64,000 nt of DNA from the NCBI GenBank assembly GCA_947561585.1, contig CANNZV010000430.1:372001-436000 (forward strand), written 5' to 3'. Both the position numbers and the translations under genes were made by a program. The notes below the pieces were generated by a model, which was given only the letters and a program-made list of their open reading frames with translations, had not been told where the DNA came from and searched no databases. Origin of the DNA: Caprella mutica (Eukaryota; Arthropoda; Malacostraca; Amphipoda; Caprellidae). Below, in pieces: positions 12,281 to 24,242 of the stretch (position 1 is the stretch's first letter; each line of letters begins with the position of its first letter).

Positions 12281-12468
12281 TAGGGTAAGTTCCGCGTTAT
12301 CGGACGGTTCCACATTATCGATCGTATAAAAAGTATCGATAAAAATTATTATTTATTCTCACTTTATTTGGCAGGTATCATGGATACCAATTAAAAAAAG
12401 AAATTAAAATTATATTCCTTTTCGTATATGATCGAAAAGGTGGAACCGTCCTATAACTCGTAATTTGT
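12281..12468. mobile_element. MITE, GAGTTATCGAACGGTT family
   Basis: Ends TAGGGTAAGTTCCGCGTTAT and GGAACCGTCCTATAACTCG. It carries the GGTATCATGGATACC half palindrome internally. Confidence 0.8.
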
Positions 12469-12697
12469 CAATATTTTTTACTACAATATTCAACACAGTC
12501 ATTTTCATCATGGGATAGTTATTGTTAGTGACAGTAGAGGGCAGCAAAGGGCCCATCCACTCTCATGATAACCCAGTTTGAGAGACAAAAAGGAGTTTCA
12601 TGAGCAAAAAGTCCACGGGAAACTGCTCCTGGAAGATGGCTAAGGGGCAGATTGAGCTCTGTGGAGTTGAAGCAATTAATTATCCTACTGTAGAACT

Positions 12698-13242
12698 ACT
12701 CTATAATGAAATCCAATATAGTGAAATACTCTATATTGAAATAATGTACGGTGAAATCCTGTATAGTGAAATCCTGTATAGTAAAATCCTGTATAGTGAA
12801 ATCCTGTATAGTGAAACCCTGTATAGTCAAATCCTGTATAGTCAAATCCTGTATAATGAAATACTGTATAGTCAAATCCTGTATAGTCAAATCCTGTGTA
12901 GTGAAATCCTGTATAGTGAAACCCTGTATAGTCAAATCCTGTATAGTCAAATCCTGTATAATGAAATACTGTATAGTCAAATCCTGTATAGTCAAATCCT
13001 GTGTAGTGAAATCCTGTATAGTGAAACCCTGTATAGTCAAATCCTGTATAGTCAAATCCTGTATAATGAAATACTGTATAGTCAAATCCTGTATAGTCAA
13101 ATCCTGTGTAGTGAAATCCTGTATAGTGAAATCCTTTATAGTGAAATCCTTTATAGTGAAATCCTTTATAGTGAAATCCTGTATAGTGAAATCCTATATA
13201 GTGAAATCCTATATAGTGAAATCCTATATAGTGAAATCCTAT
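12698..13242. repeat. 15-bp tandem repeat with 105-bp higher-order unit
   Basis: Basic unit GTATAGTGAAATCCT. In the middle, a 7-unit block (105 bp), marked by GAAACCCT, AATGAAATACT and GTGTAGTG variants, is repeated three times. Frames of 134-217 codons on both strands are period artefacts. Confidence 0.95.
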
Positions 13243-13309
13243 ATGGTAATTAATAAACTTGAGGGGATGGACAGCCCCCTTAAAGTTAAATAATTATTAT
13301 TATATATCT

Positions 13310-13892
13310 TCAACTTACATGATCGAAAAAGTATAACTGTCCAATATCTAGGAACTTAGCCCTGTACCATGGTTTCTATAGCACACTATAGTTTCAATAG
13401 CACTATAACTGCAAATAGAGATGGTATAACTTTTGCAGATTGAAAAGTTTTGATATAAAATTCAGATGTAATCTGGCTAGGAATAACCCTAACATGAACC
13501 AGAACTTAATGATACAACTTATAATGGCTTATTTACATTATTATTTCTCCTATTTTCTATCCTGTTATTGTTAATATTGTTACAATTAATATTGTGTTAT
13601 ATGTATCATGTTAATAAGTATAGGTACCTATTATATTAATATTTGAAATATGTTAATATTTGTTTGTATTATGTAATTATTTGTATCTATTATATAAATA
13701 TCTATATTACATATATATTTGTATTATAATATTCGGTTCCCTTGCTTACAAGTACATTAGTTATAAAAACCTACTAATAAAATGATGTAAAAACTACAAA
13801 AAACTTTTAATAATTGCCATGAAAATAATAATAAATAATTGCCATTTTGAAAAGACATCGAACTCTCTATAAATTAATTATAAACTAGAGTA
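13310..13892. other. Intron stretch with one MITE arm
   Basis: 13315-13365 is a lone arm of the GAGTTATCGAACGGTT family. The rest is AT-rich with no coding signal. Confidence 0.5.
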
Positions 13893-14475
13893 TGTGCACT
13901 CGGTAGAGCACATACCTTCGCCTCCGCTTTGTCCGTTCTCTCCCAAAATTTAGGAAACTGCTAACTGGATAATAACCAATCGTCCCACCAAGTTTCATGC
14001 AATATGGTACAATACTTTTGGAGTTATCGAGTTACAAATGACCTTGACCATTGACCAGATCGTTTCAAAAATTCTACCAGATCGTTCCTGGACATATACC
14101 AATAGTACCATCAAATTTCAGACAATTTGGTTGAATACTTTTGGAGTTATAGTTACAAATGGCCTTGACCTTGATCTTTGACCTTTGACCCGATCGCTCC
14201 CAAAATCTGATAAACTGGTAACTGGATAATGACAAATCGTCCCACCAAGTTTCATGCAATATGGTTCAATACTTTTAGAGTTATTGAGTTATAAATGACC
14301 TTGACCTTTGACCGGATCATTCCCAAGATTCTATTAGAAGGTTACTGGACATTGAACAATGTCCAGTAACCTTTCAGGCAATTTGGTTGAATACTTTTTC
14401 AGTTATTAAGCGAACAGCAAGATGACGAATAAATAAATGCCGGGTAAAATGTAACCTTCCGCAAAATGCAAAGGT
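13893..14475. mobile_element. Dispersed 'TGACCTTGACCTTTGACC' element, multi-unit copy
   Basis: Begins CTCGGTAGAGCACATACCTT. It then holds about four ~130-bp units, each with TGACCTTGACC, a CGATCG/GATCGTTCC box, 'GGATAATGACCAATCGTCCC' and 'AATTTCATGCAA', and ends ATGTAACCTTCCGCAAAATG. Single-unit copies lie at 6961 and 26510. Confidence 0.8.
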
Positions 14476-14782
14476 CATAATAATCTAAAAATTATTTCCA
14501 CTTTTATTTCTATACATGAGTAACTAATAAAAAATTTAAAACCTATAAGATATATTCAATAAAACATGGATTATCAATTACAAAATAAAATTTAAATATG
14601 AATCATATAATAATTTTTTTAATTTATCATTTAGTTATTAAATTAATGAAAATTGTATTATAATTAAATAACTTAGGTAAAAATTAATAGAACCTCTAAA
14701 AAATAATATCACTAACTGCAAAATAAATAATAAGAATTTTGGTAAAAGGTGAATACTACAAATAATAGACTTTCAACAAGAT

Positions 14783-14955
14783 GGGTAAGATCTAAGTTAT
14801 CGAACAATCCCACATTTTCGACCAAAAATGAACAATATAATTTAACATTTTAACTCTATTTTAATCGTAACCAAGATACCTGCAGGTATCTTGGTTACAA
14901 GTAAAAAAAATTTATGATCGAACAACTGTATCCGTCCAATAACTCGTAACATGGC
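14783..14955. mobile_element. MITE, GAGTTATCGAACGGTT family
   Basis: Inverted ends (TAAGTTATCGAACAATCC / CCGTCCAATAACTCGTAAC) with a central palindrome AACCAAGATACCTGCAGGTA near 14873-14899. Confidence 0.8.
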
Positions 14956-15512
14956 CTTTATTAGATGTGACGTAACACAATTGAGGATAACAATAATTCA
15001 GACTGACAGACTTACAATGGATGAAAAGAGACGATGGGAATAGAGATGGTAATACTGTACAGTATTGTACAGGCTACAATGGTAATATTGTACAGTATTG
15101 TATAGGCTACAATGGTAATACTGTACAGTATTGCAATAATGAAAATAATAATTGGTCATAATGACTTTCCTTCACATAGGTCATGTCATGACCCAATGAC
15201 GGGTCACTGATATATTTCACTAAATAAAAATAATGATACAATGTCATAGCTTAACAATACCTTATATTTCTTTATATTAACAAAATTAATGTTAAAATAG
15301 AAATATTTTATCAAAAAGAAAATGGCAGATATCAATAAATATTACAATTCAACGTGAACTGTGAAAAAAGGCTCATTTCGATCAGAAGGAACATTACTCT
15401 GATAATGTTCGGGTCAATTGACTTGAAATAACGTGTAAATTGACCCACTAAAGTAGTCATTTTGACTCAATCTCGAGTCAAAATGGTGATGAGCAAACAG
15501 ATCATAAAAGCT
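14956..15512. other. Intron stretch with a small tandem repeat
   Basis: 15050-15135 holds about 2.5 copies of a ~41-bp unit (TGTACAGTATTGTACAGGCT). Nothing else recognised. Confidence 0.55.
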
Positions 15513-15792
15513 CAATGGTGAGCTACTGCTCATTGGTGAGCTACTGCTCATTGATGAGCTACTGCTCATTGATGAGCTACTGCTCATTGGTGAGCTACTG
15601 CTCATTGGTGAGCTACTGCTCATTGGTGAGCTACTGCTCATTGGTGAGCTACTGCTCAATGGTGAGCTACTGCTCATTGATGAGCTACTGCTCATTGATG
15701 AGCTACTGCTCATTGGTGAGCTACTGCTCATTGGTGAGCTACTGCTCAATGGTGAGCTACGGCTCCTTCATGAGCTACTGCTCAATGGTGAA
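15513..15792. repeat. 18-bp tandem repeat (TGAGCTACTGCTCATTGG)
   Basis: About 15 copies. The 18-bp period gives 6-residue repeats on both strands (111-112 codons); not genes. Confidence 0.97.
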
Positions 15793-16209
15793 TGGTGATC
15801 TCTCTCCATTACTCACCCCGTATCTATGCTCCATGGTGGCTCCAGTCCTCTGACTCCACATTTTACTTCACAATCTACTCTTATTCTTTAATTCTTACAA
15901 ACTATCACTACTATATTACTCACAGTTTATTTGATATAGCGTCAATGTCACTCGTTATCGTACATACACTTATTTACTAGTTAATTAGATATGGTAGCTA
16001 CTATTAAATAGTCATTGATTGATTTAACTTAGCACAGCTGATGATATGTTTGGTAAACCTGTAAAAAATATTATGTTTAGGAAAAAAAAAATATTTATTA
16101 TTTAGGGAAAATTTATCTGATATTTTGAATTAAAAGAAAAGAATTCATATTTAAGGGAAAACTTATATATTAAATAAAAAACATAAAAATTGTATGAAAA
16201 ATAACTAAT
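15793..16209. other. Intron stretch without recognised feature
   Basis: AT-rich spacer between two satellites. Confidence 0.45.
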
Positions 16210-18765
16210 TTAAAAGTTCACTGCAGTCATTTAAAGGTTCACTTCAGTCATTTACAGGTTCACTCCAGTCATTTAAAGGTTCACTCGAGTCATTTAAAAG
16301 TTCACTGCAGTCATTTAAAGGTTCACTCCAGTCATTTAAAGGTTCACTCCAGTCATTTAAAGGTTCACTGCAGTCATTTAAAGGTTCACTGCTGTAATTT
16401 AAAGGTTCACTCCAGTCATTTAAAGGTTCACTGCAGTCATTTAAAGGTTCACTGCAGTCATTTAAAGGTTCACTGCAGTCATTTAAAGGTTCACTGCTGT
16501 CATTTAAAGGTTCACTCCAGTCATTTAAAGGTTCACTGCAGTCATTTAAAGGTTTACTGCAGTCACTTAAAGGTTCACTGCAGTCATTTAAAGGTTCACT
16601 CCAGTCATTTAAAGGTTCACTGCTGTCATTTAAAGGTTCACTGCAGTCATTTAAAGGTTCACTTCAGTCATTTAAAAGTTCACTGCAGTCATTTAAAGGT
16701 TCACTGCAGTCATTTAAAGGTTTACTGCAGTCACTTAAAGGTTCACTGCAGTCATTTAAAGGTTCACTGCAGTCATTTAAAGGTTCACTGCAGTCATTTA
16801 AAGGTTCACTGCAGTCATTTAAAGGTTCACTTCAGTCATTTAAAGGTTCACTGCTGTCATTTAAAGGTTCACTGCAGTCATTTAAAGGTTCACTTCAGTC
16901 ATTTAAAAGTTCACTGCAGTCATTTAAAGGTTCACTGCAGTCATTTAAAGGTTTACTGCAGTCACTTAAAGGTTCACTGCAGTCATTTAAAGGTTCACTG
17001 CAGTCATTTAAAGGTTCACTGCAGTCATTTAAAGGTTCACTGCAGTCATTTAAAGGTTCACTTCAGTCATTTAAAAGTTCACTGCAGTCATTTAAAGGTT
17101 CACTGCAGTCATTTAAAGGTTCACTGCAGTCATTTAAAGGTTCACTGCAGTCATTTAAAGGTTCACTGCTGTAATTTAAAGGTTCACTGCAGTCATTTAA
17201 AGGTTCACTGCAGTCATTTAAAGGTTCACTGCTGTCATTTAAAGGTTCACTCCAGTCATTTAAAGGTTCACTGCTGTTATTTAAAGGTTCACTCCAGTCA
17301 TTTAAAGGTTCACTGCAGTCATTTAAAGGTTCACTACTGTAATTTAAAGATTCACTGCAGTCATTTAAAGGTTCACTGCTGTCATTTAAAGGTTCACTGC
17401 TGTCATTTAAAAGTTCACTGCAGTCATTTAAAGGTTCACTGCAGTCATTTAAAGGTTCACTGCAGTCATTTAAAGGTTCACTGCAGTCATTTAAAGGTTC
17501 ACTGCAGTCATTTAAAGGTTCACTGCAGTCATTTAAAGGTTCACTTCAGTCATTTAAAAGTTCACTGCAGTCATTTAAAGGTTCACTGCAGTCATTTAAA
17601 GGTTCACTGCAGTCATTTAAAGGTTCACTGCAGTCATTTAAAGGTTCACTTCAGTCATTTAAAAGTTCACTGCAGTCATTTAAAGGTTCACTGCAGTCAT
17701 TTAAAGGTTCACTGCAGTCATTTAAAGGTTCACTGCAGTCATTTAAAGGTTCACTTCAGTCATTTAAAAGTTCACTGCAGTCATTTAAAGGTTCACTGCA
17801 GTCATTTAAAGGTTCACTGCAGTCATTTAAAGGTTCACTGCAGTCATTTAAAGGTTCACTGCTGTAATTTAAAGGTTCACTGCAGTCATTTAAAGGTTCA
17901 CTGCAGTCATTTAAAGGGTCACTGCTGTCATTTAAAGGTTCACTCCAGTCATTTAAATGTTCACTGCTGTCATTTAAAGGTTCACTCCAGTCATTTAAAG
18001 GTTCACTGCAGTCATTTAAAGGTTCACTGCTGTAATTTAAAGATTCACTGCAGTCATTTAAAGGTTCACTGCTGTCATTTAAAGGTTCACTGCTGTCATT
18101 TAAAGGTTCACTGCAGTCATTTAAAGGTTCACTGCAGTCATTTAAAGGTTCACTGCAGTCATTTAAAGGTTCACTGCAGTCATTTAAAGGTTCACTGCTG
18201 TCATTTAAAGGTTCACTCCAGTCATTTAAAGGTTCACTGCAGTCATTTAAAGGTTCACTGCTGTAATTTAAAGATTCACTGCAGTCATTTAAAGGTTCAC
18301 TGCTGTAATTTAAAGGTTCACTGCAGTCATTTAAAGGTTCACTGCAGTCATTTAAAAGTTCACTGCAGTCATTTAAAGGTTCACTCCAGTCATTTAAAGG
18401 TTCACTGCAGTAATTTAAAGGTTCACTGCAGTCATTTAAAGGTTCACTGCAGTCATTTAAAGGTTCACTGCAGTCATTTAAAGGTTCACTGCAGTCATTT
18501 AAAGGTTCACTGCAGTCATTTAAAGGTTCACTGCTGTCATTTAAAGGTTCACTGCAGTCATTTAAAGGTTCACTGCAGTCATTTAAAGGTTCACTACAGT
18601 CATTTAAAGGTTCACTGCAGTCATTTAAAGGTTCACTGCTGTCATTTAAAGGTTCACTGCAGTCATTTAAAGGTTCACTGCAGTCATTTAAAGGTTCACT
18701 ACAGTCATTTAAAGGTTCACTGCAGTCATTTAAAGGTTCACTGCTGTCATTTAAAGGTTCACTTT
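16210..18765. repeat. 2.55-kb 21-bp satellite (TTCACTGCAGTCATTTAAAG+G)
   Basis: About 120 copies, most with a CTGCAG core. Variant units (CTCCAG, CTGCTG, CTTCAG, TTTACTGCAGTCAC) recur in the same order at several places, indicating block duplications inside the array. Confidence 0.98.
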
Positions 18766-18974
18766 TAATAATTACAATTCTGGAATAGTACCATAACTTT
18801 TAATATAAGTTTTTTCTCACTAAATTATTTCATATCAAAATATCAGAAAATAATCAGACTCTACAGGTGAAATAATATAAGTGATTTAATATTTTGAAGG
18901 TTCACATTTTTATTTGATACAAATTAATTATGATTATTATTTAAATTGTAATTTAGTTATGCAATTATATCAGT

Positions 18975-19465
18975 GAATGAATTTTATTATTGAATGAATT
19001 TTATTATTGAAAGGATTTTACCATTGAATTTTATTATTGAGTTTTATTATTGAATTTAATTATTCAATTTTAATATTCAATTTTAATATTCAATTTTATT
19101 ATTCAATTTCAATATTCAATTTTATTATTCAATTTTGATATTCAATTTTATTATTCATTTTTATTATTCAATTTCAATATTCAATTTTATTATTCAATTT
19201 CAATATTCAATTTTATTATTCAATTTTATTATTCAATTTTAATATTCAATTTTATCATTCAATTTTATTATTCAATTTTATTATTCAATTTTAATATTCA
19301 ATTTTATTATTCAATTTCAATATTCAATTTTATTATTCAATTTCAATATTCAATTTCATTATTCAATTTTATTATTCAATTTTATTATTCAATTTTAATA
19401 TTCAATTTTATTATTCAATTTTATTATTCAATTTTAATATTCAATTTCATCATTCATTTTTATTA
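18975..19465. repeat. ~12-13-bp AT-only repeat (TATTCAATTTTAT)
   Basis: About 40 degenerate copies alternating ATTATT and AATATT spacers. Confidence 0.93.
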
Positions 19466-19609
19466 TCGAATGTACACTGTAGTTCACATGTTGTTTTTCA
19501 AACTTTTTTTCTGTCTCCAAAAACCAATTTAGGGAAATTTTTATCTCTTTCGGTAAGCAGTAGAGTTGTTAGGAGAAAAAATTATGAGAGAGACGAGGAA
19601 ATGAAAGGG

Positions 19610-19866
19610 AAGATGAATGGGGAAGAGAAGGGGAGTGAATGGGGAAGAGAAGGGGAGTGAATGGGGAAGAGAAGGGGAGTGAATGGGGAAGAGAAGGGCA
19701 GTGAATGGGGAAGAGAAGGGCAGTGAATGGGGAAGAGAAGGGCAGTGAATGGGGAAGAGAAGGGCAGTGAATGGGGAAGAGAAGGGCAGTGAATGGGGAA
19801 GAGAAGGGGAGTGAATGGGGAAGAGAAGGGGAGTGAATGGGGAAGAGAAGGGCACTGAATGGGGAA
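19610..19866. repeat. 21-bp purine-rich tandem repeat (GGGAAGAGAAGGGGAGTGAA+T)
   Basis: About 12 copies, with GGGGAG and GGGCAG variants in blocks. Minus-strand frames of 111-124 codons are period artefacts. Confidence 0.96.
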
Positions 19867-20112
19867 GAGAGAACATATATAGCTAATACAACTTTAAAGT
19901 AGTGTATTTGTATAACAATAGAAGGTAGATCTTTTTTATTCACTTTTGTGAATGTTAAAATAGTCTTAGTGATGGCTGGTGAAAATGGCTTAGCGCAAAC
20001 GGTCAGAAAACAGACAATGAAGAAAGTTCACATATTGAAAGTATCTTTATTAGACAATATAACCCCAATAATTTATTCCCAGGTTTTAAAAGCCTTCAAT
20101 AATTATTCCTCT

Positions 20113-20368
20113 TAAATTTTAACAAAGGTCTTTCAGGTCGCAAGAGAACGGTACAATCTGATACAGTAAACTTCTTGAAACAGATTAAGTATACCGCAGA
20201 AATTTCGCAAACTGGTTCTTGCCAAAAAAACATATCCATTTTGTGGAAGATATAGTCATGGGTGATGAAGCTGCATTTTACATGACCGAATAAGTAATTA
20301 ATCATAACATTCGAGAATATGCTCCACTGAATAACAGTCCTCAATATTATTTTGACTGACTTTATCAT
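20113..20368 (+). pseudogene. Decayed Tc1/mariner (IS630-type) transposase, catalytic part
   Basis: Plus-strand reading gives a 'GRKRTVQSDTVNFLKQI' linker and, after frame changes, 'GDEAAFYMTE', a stop, then 'VINHNIREYAPLNNSPQYY'. This is the second catalytic Asp region (xxDEAxF..N.HN.R.YAP) typical of Tc1/mariner relatives. A TAA interrupts it and the frame shifts before it, so it is dead. Confidence 0.75.
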
Positions 20369-20369
20369 T

Positions 20370-20595
20370 GTTGAAAATTAGAATCATCACTCTGACTTTC
20401 ATTTTGTAGGGGTGCCATTGTAAGTCTAGTTCAGTAATTCGATTGATTGAAGATTTCGATATATCTAATCCATCATTTCTCCTAACAGAAACATTTGGAT
20501 TTTCTGAATGGAGTTGCTGAATAAGATTGATATTGTCTTCAGATCGTACTGTTCTCTTGCGACCTGAGCGACTCTTGTTAAAATTTTAATTTGTA
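20370..20595 (-). pseudogene. Decayed Tc1/mariner transposase, DNA-binding part, inverted relative to the catalytic piece
   Basis: Minus-strand reading is open for about 70 codons: 'SRSGRKRTVRSEDNINLIQQ', 'NVSVRRNDGLDISKSSINRI', 'LDLQWHPYKMKVRVMI'. The 'GRKRT' hook, helix-turn-helix and 'HPYK' motif are classic for IS630/Tc1-type transposases. It shares the 'GRKRTV' segment with the plus-strand piece, which makes the foldback. Confidence 0.78.
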
Positions 20596-20761
20596 CCTTC
20601 CTTTTTTTAGTAAAACACATTTCTCTGGATCGAATAAATTTTATAAAAGGAATAGTCATTTGAATGATTTTTAAACATGGAAATAAATCTGTTTTATAAA
20701 TGGGGTTGTTGTCTAATAAATATATATTTTATGTTTGAAATTACTTCACTGTCCGTTTTCT

Positions 20762-22324
20762 GGTTCTAGGTCAATTCGCCGAAAACACATTCGCTGAAAA
20801 CACTTTCACCGAAAAAACATTCGCCGAAAACAAATTCGCCGCACGACACTTTCGCCGAAAAAAATTGATTATTAAAAAAGGTAAACAAATTTATCTCATA
20901 TGTCCAGATAAACTTACATATAAGTGTATAAATTACTTTACAATATTCTGCATAATTATTGGTTAAAAGTTATGGAATTTACGTTAACTTAATTAACTCA
21001 TATAATGTTATTGCTGCATTATTTGTGTCAGTTTACTAACTCTATGTTAATCCTATTTTCTGTGTACATTTATCAGTTACAAAAGAAAAAGAATTTTTTT
21101 TTTTTGTGTTGGTCTCACTTTATTTTAATCCTCCTATATACATTGTAGAATCAGTGTGCTACTGTGAGTTGCTCGTGAAGCTTTCACTATACAGGGTGAC
21201 TCATAAACAAGTCTACCCAACTTTAAATTCGTATACTTCAACAACTATTGAAGGTACAGTTAAAACAGAGTTATTTCTAGGTTTTTAAGAATATTCATAT
21301 AACTATTCCCTTTATAAAATATTGACAATATGGAGAACTGTATTTGAGTACAAAAAGGAAGTCATAATCCATTTTGTTCAGCAACTACTTTTAAAAAATA
21401 GAAAAGTTTATGTTAGAATAAATGGGTTAAATTTTTCTAAATCTTCAGTTTTCGAGATTGAATATCGGGAAATTATTATTAATTTCGGGGTTTAAAAGTT
21501 GTCCCTATCCACTACGAGGTGATCCAAAGAGACATGAATGAAGAAGTCCTCGTAGAAGAGGGGACAGTGAAAGTACGCTCCATGCACTAGGTCGACTACT
21601 CGGCTACCACAGGTAACCGTGTCAACCCAGCGCATGGATGGCAAGAATAGACACCCATGGATAAGAGACCTACACAGTCAGTCTGCTTACCCATGGATAT
21701 AGCAAGGCAGAAGGAAGAGTAAATAAGAAGAAGAATTTGAGGAAAGATACAAAGGGAAGCTGAAAAAAAGAGCGCCAAACTAAACAAAACTTAAAACCTA
21801 CAATATAACAAAATAAGGCCTACCTAGATGTAGCCTCGGGACAATCAGGGGGGGGGGGGGGGGGGATCGGCAATAATGTTTCAAAATATCGGGAAAACCT
21901 AGAAATAAAGCTGTTATATCAATTTCCTTTTTGTACTGAAATACATTTTTCAATATTGTCAATATACGAATTTAAAGTTGGGTAGACTTTTTTGTGGGTC
22001 ACCTTGTATACCTATAACTGATAATTGTACACAGAAAATAGGATTAACATAGAGTTAATAAACTGGCACAAATAATGCAGCAATAACATTTTATGAGTTA
22101 ATTAAGTTAACGTAACTTCCATAAAATTTAACTAATAATCATGTATAATATTGTAAAGTAATTTATACACTTATATGTAAGTTCAATTACATATATGTAT
22201 TTCATCTGAACATATGAGATAAATTTGTTTACCTCTACATATGATCATATTTTTCGGCGAAAGTGTCGTTCGGCGAATACGTTTTCGAGGTAAGTGTTTC
22301 CGGCGAATGGACGACCGGTCACCC
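20762..22324. mobile_element. Element A: DNA transposon with 8-bp target duplication and tandem subterminal motifs
   Basis: Starts GGTTCTAGGT and ends CCGGTCACCC, flanked by a perfect 8-bp direct repeat CGTTTTCT (20754-20761 and 22325-22332). Both ends carry CGCCGAAAACA-type motifs, several tandem copies on the left and inverted on the right. Inside are long inverted arms (about 300-400 bp) containing AATAATGCAGCAATAACAT. No transposase. Ends and 8-bp duplication match element B (42136-43539). An 8-bp duplication suggests hAT or Merlin-like; the superfamily is unassigned. Confidence 0.85.
21190..22013. mobile_element. Mariner-like inverted-repeat element inside element A
   Basis: Ends TACAGGGTGACTCATAAACA and (inverted) TACAAGGTGACCCACAAAAA, continuing AGTCTACCCAACTTTAAATT on both arms, with TA at each end. 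The core holds a 17-G run (21849-21865) and unrelated sequence. It lies at the centre of element A's palindrome, so it may be a separate insertion or part of A. Confidence 0.65.
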
Positions 22325-22624
22325 CGTTTTCTGACCATTTTCCTCACCCATTACTAAAATTGTTATAGTATTCAAAAATGAATAAAACTTGATAAAAGTT
22401 TAACTGTGGATGGGAAAGGCTTCAACAAACAATACGATACCATAAAGAAACATGTATATTTAATAGTGATTGAAATATAACACTTTAAAGTTAGTTTCCT
22501 ATTTTTTGAGATACCCTGTACAATAATACGGAAAAAGTAAAAAGAAAAAATATTACATCCATACAATACTAAATAGCAAATAATATTATATTTTTATCAA
22601 TATAATACCAAAAAAAATTGTATA

Positions 22625-22820
22625 CCAATTCATGGAAATTATACCATACCTATAATATACCTAATGGAAATTATACTACACCAATACAATACCTAATGGA
22701 AATTATACTACACAAATACAATACCTAATGGAAATTATACTACACAAATACAATACCTAATGGAAATTATACTACACAAATACAATACCTAATGGAAATT
22801 ATACTACACCAATACAATAC
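22625..22820. repeat. 32-bp tandem repeat, about 6 copies
   Basis: Unit TAATGGAAATTATACTACAC followed by AAATACAATACC. Confidence 0.94.
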
Positions 22821-24242
22821 CTATTAATCGCTCTATTAATACCTTTTTAATTAATTTTTATTACCCTAACCTTAATTAAATTATTAATTGGACTACACGT
22901 GCCCACCTGCCTTAAATTTCTATCAAATTAACATCTTGTTAACTAGAAGAAAAATAAACACTGGGAAAAATAACCATAAAAAAATGTTCAGCTAAAATTA
23001 ATACGATTTAAAACTATAAAAATGAGTTGGGGTGATATTATAGCAATATTATTGGCTACTGATAGAAAATCCGTGATAGAAGTAAGAGTGCACACTGTCG
23101 CAGACACTACCCCTTTGACACTGACACTCAATATAAATGGCACTGGCTAGTGCCACTACAATACAGACCTGAAAAAGACTAAAGCGCCATCTGGTATCGA
23201 GCCTAGAGCACTGAAAGATAAATACTGACCAGTATCGCATTTAACTGAACACAATGTTCTAAACTGGTTGAAAAAGGTGGTTAATTACGGAAATTAAAGG
23301 ATGTAGAGTTTATATACGGTAAATACAGGTAAAAGTAGACAATTAAGGCATAGTAACCTGGTTATTAAAGTGTTTGAAGGCTTCCTCGTACCTCAGTCAA
23401 CTGTGACCGGTATCGATAACTTAGGCTATGGTTTTCTATGATAAAAACAAGGGGGACTGCGCTAAATTAATTAAAAAGAAAATACTCATTGTAGGATAAA
23501 AATTTAAAGTTCTTCATCACTATAAAAAATAGCTATCATTATTTTATTATATATTACTTATTTAATAATAGTTTTTATTTAATAATGTTAAAAAAAACGT
23601 TAAGCATGTTAAAATGTTGCTTTGTTTTGTAAAAACGTTTATTCTGGTGAGTCACTTAGTAAGTAGATACAACGTACTAAGGGGTAACTTACAAGTTATC
23701 GAACAGTTCCATATTTTCGATTACTTAAAAAAATAGTGGTTAACACATTTAATTTGATTATCATTATCATTATCATTATCATTTGAAGCTTAAAAAATTT
23801 CATTTCAAATACTTTTTTTTTTTTAGTCCGTCAAAAATGACAGACTAAAATTCAGCAAGAGTCATCAGTGAAATAAAATTAAATGTATTTCAAATCATGT
23901 TTATATTATAAATCATAGTATATCAGTAAATCCTTCTAAAACACATATAACAGTTCTTTCAACTTAATTTAATGAAAGTGTTTATGAAAATTGAATAATT
24001 AAAATTTCAAAAAGATAAAAAATTGTCAGTAAAAATATCTATCTAAGTGCAGATGGATACTATAGCCAATATGTCTGAGGAAAATTAACAAAATGTTAGA
24101 TAGTTCCTTTACCCTATTTCAAATACATTTAATTACAATTGCAGAGTTTTTGGGATTGCATTAATTTTAAATAATTTCGTCACGTACGTCAGTTGACAGC
24201 TTGAGAAATGTAAAGCATTGAGATTTAATTTAAACCACTTAG
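22821..24242. other. AT-rich intron stretch
   Basis: A GC-richer patch at 23060-23240 has an acceptor-like TTTTTCAG on the minus strand, but its 38-codon frame ends in a stop and does not fit between E17 and E18. A short (ATCATT)n lies near 23756, and a lone MITE arm near 23690. Confidence 0.5.

Larger units (their letters stand above)
19970..22350. mobile_element. Foldback Tc1/mariner-type transposon remnant, split by another element
   Basis: Left arm from about 19970 and right arm up to 20761 are inverted copies (shared TTTATTAGACAA, TTTTAACAA, GGTCGCAAGAGAACGGTACA). The right arm resumes after an inserted element at 22325 (TTTTCTGACCATTTTCC matches the left-arm end GAAAATGG...GTCAGAAAAC in inverse). 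Both arms encode decayed transposase pieces. Confidence 0.8.

Noticed and set aside
16210..18765. CRISPR-like array
   Set aside because: Direct repeats are contiguous without unique spacers and the genome is eukaryotic; this and the other arrays are satellites.
21849..21865. 17-base G run as a functional quadruplex
   Set aside because: A homopolymer inside a transposon core, likely variable or a sequencing artefact.
23049..23240. Possible exon on the minus strand after TTTTTCAG near 23168
   Set aside because: Its 38-codon frame ends in a stop, no donor fits, and E17 and E18 already join in phase within one conserved helix.
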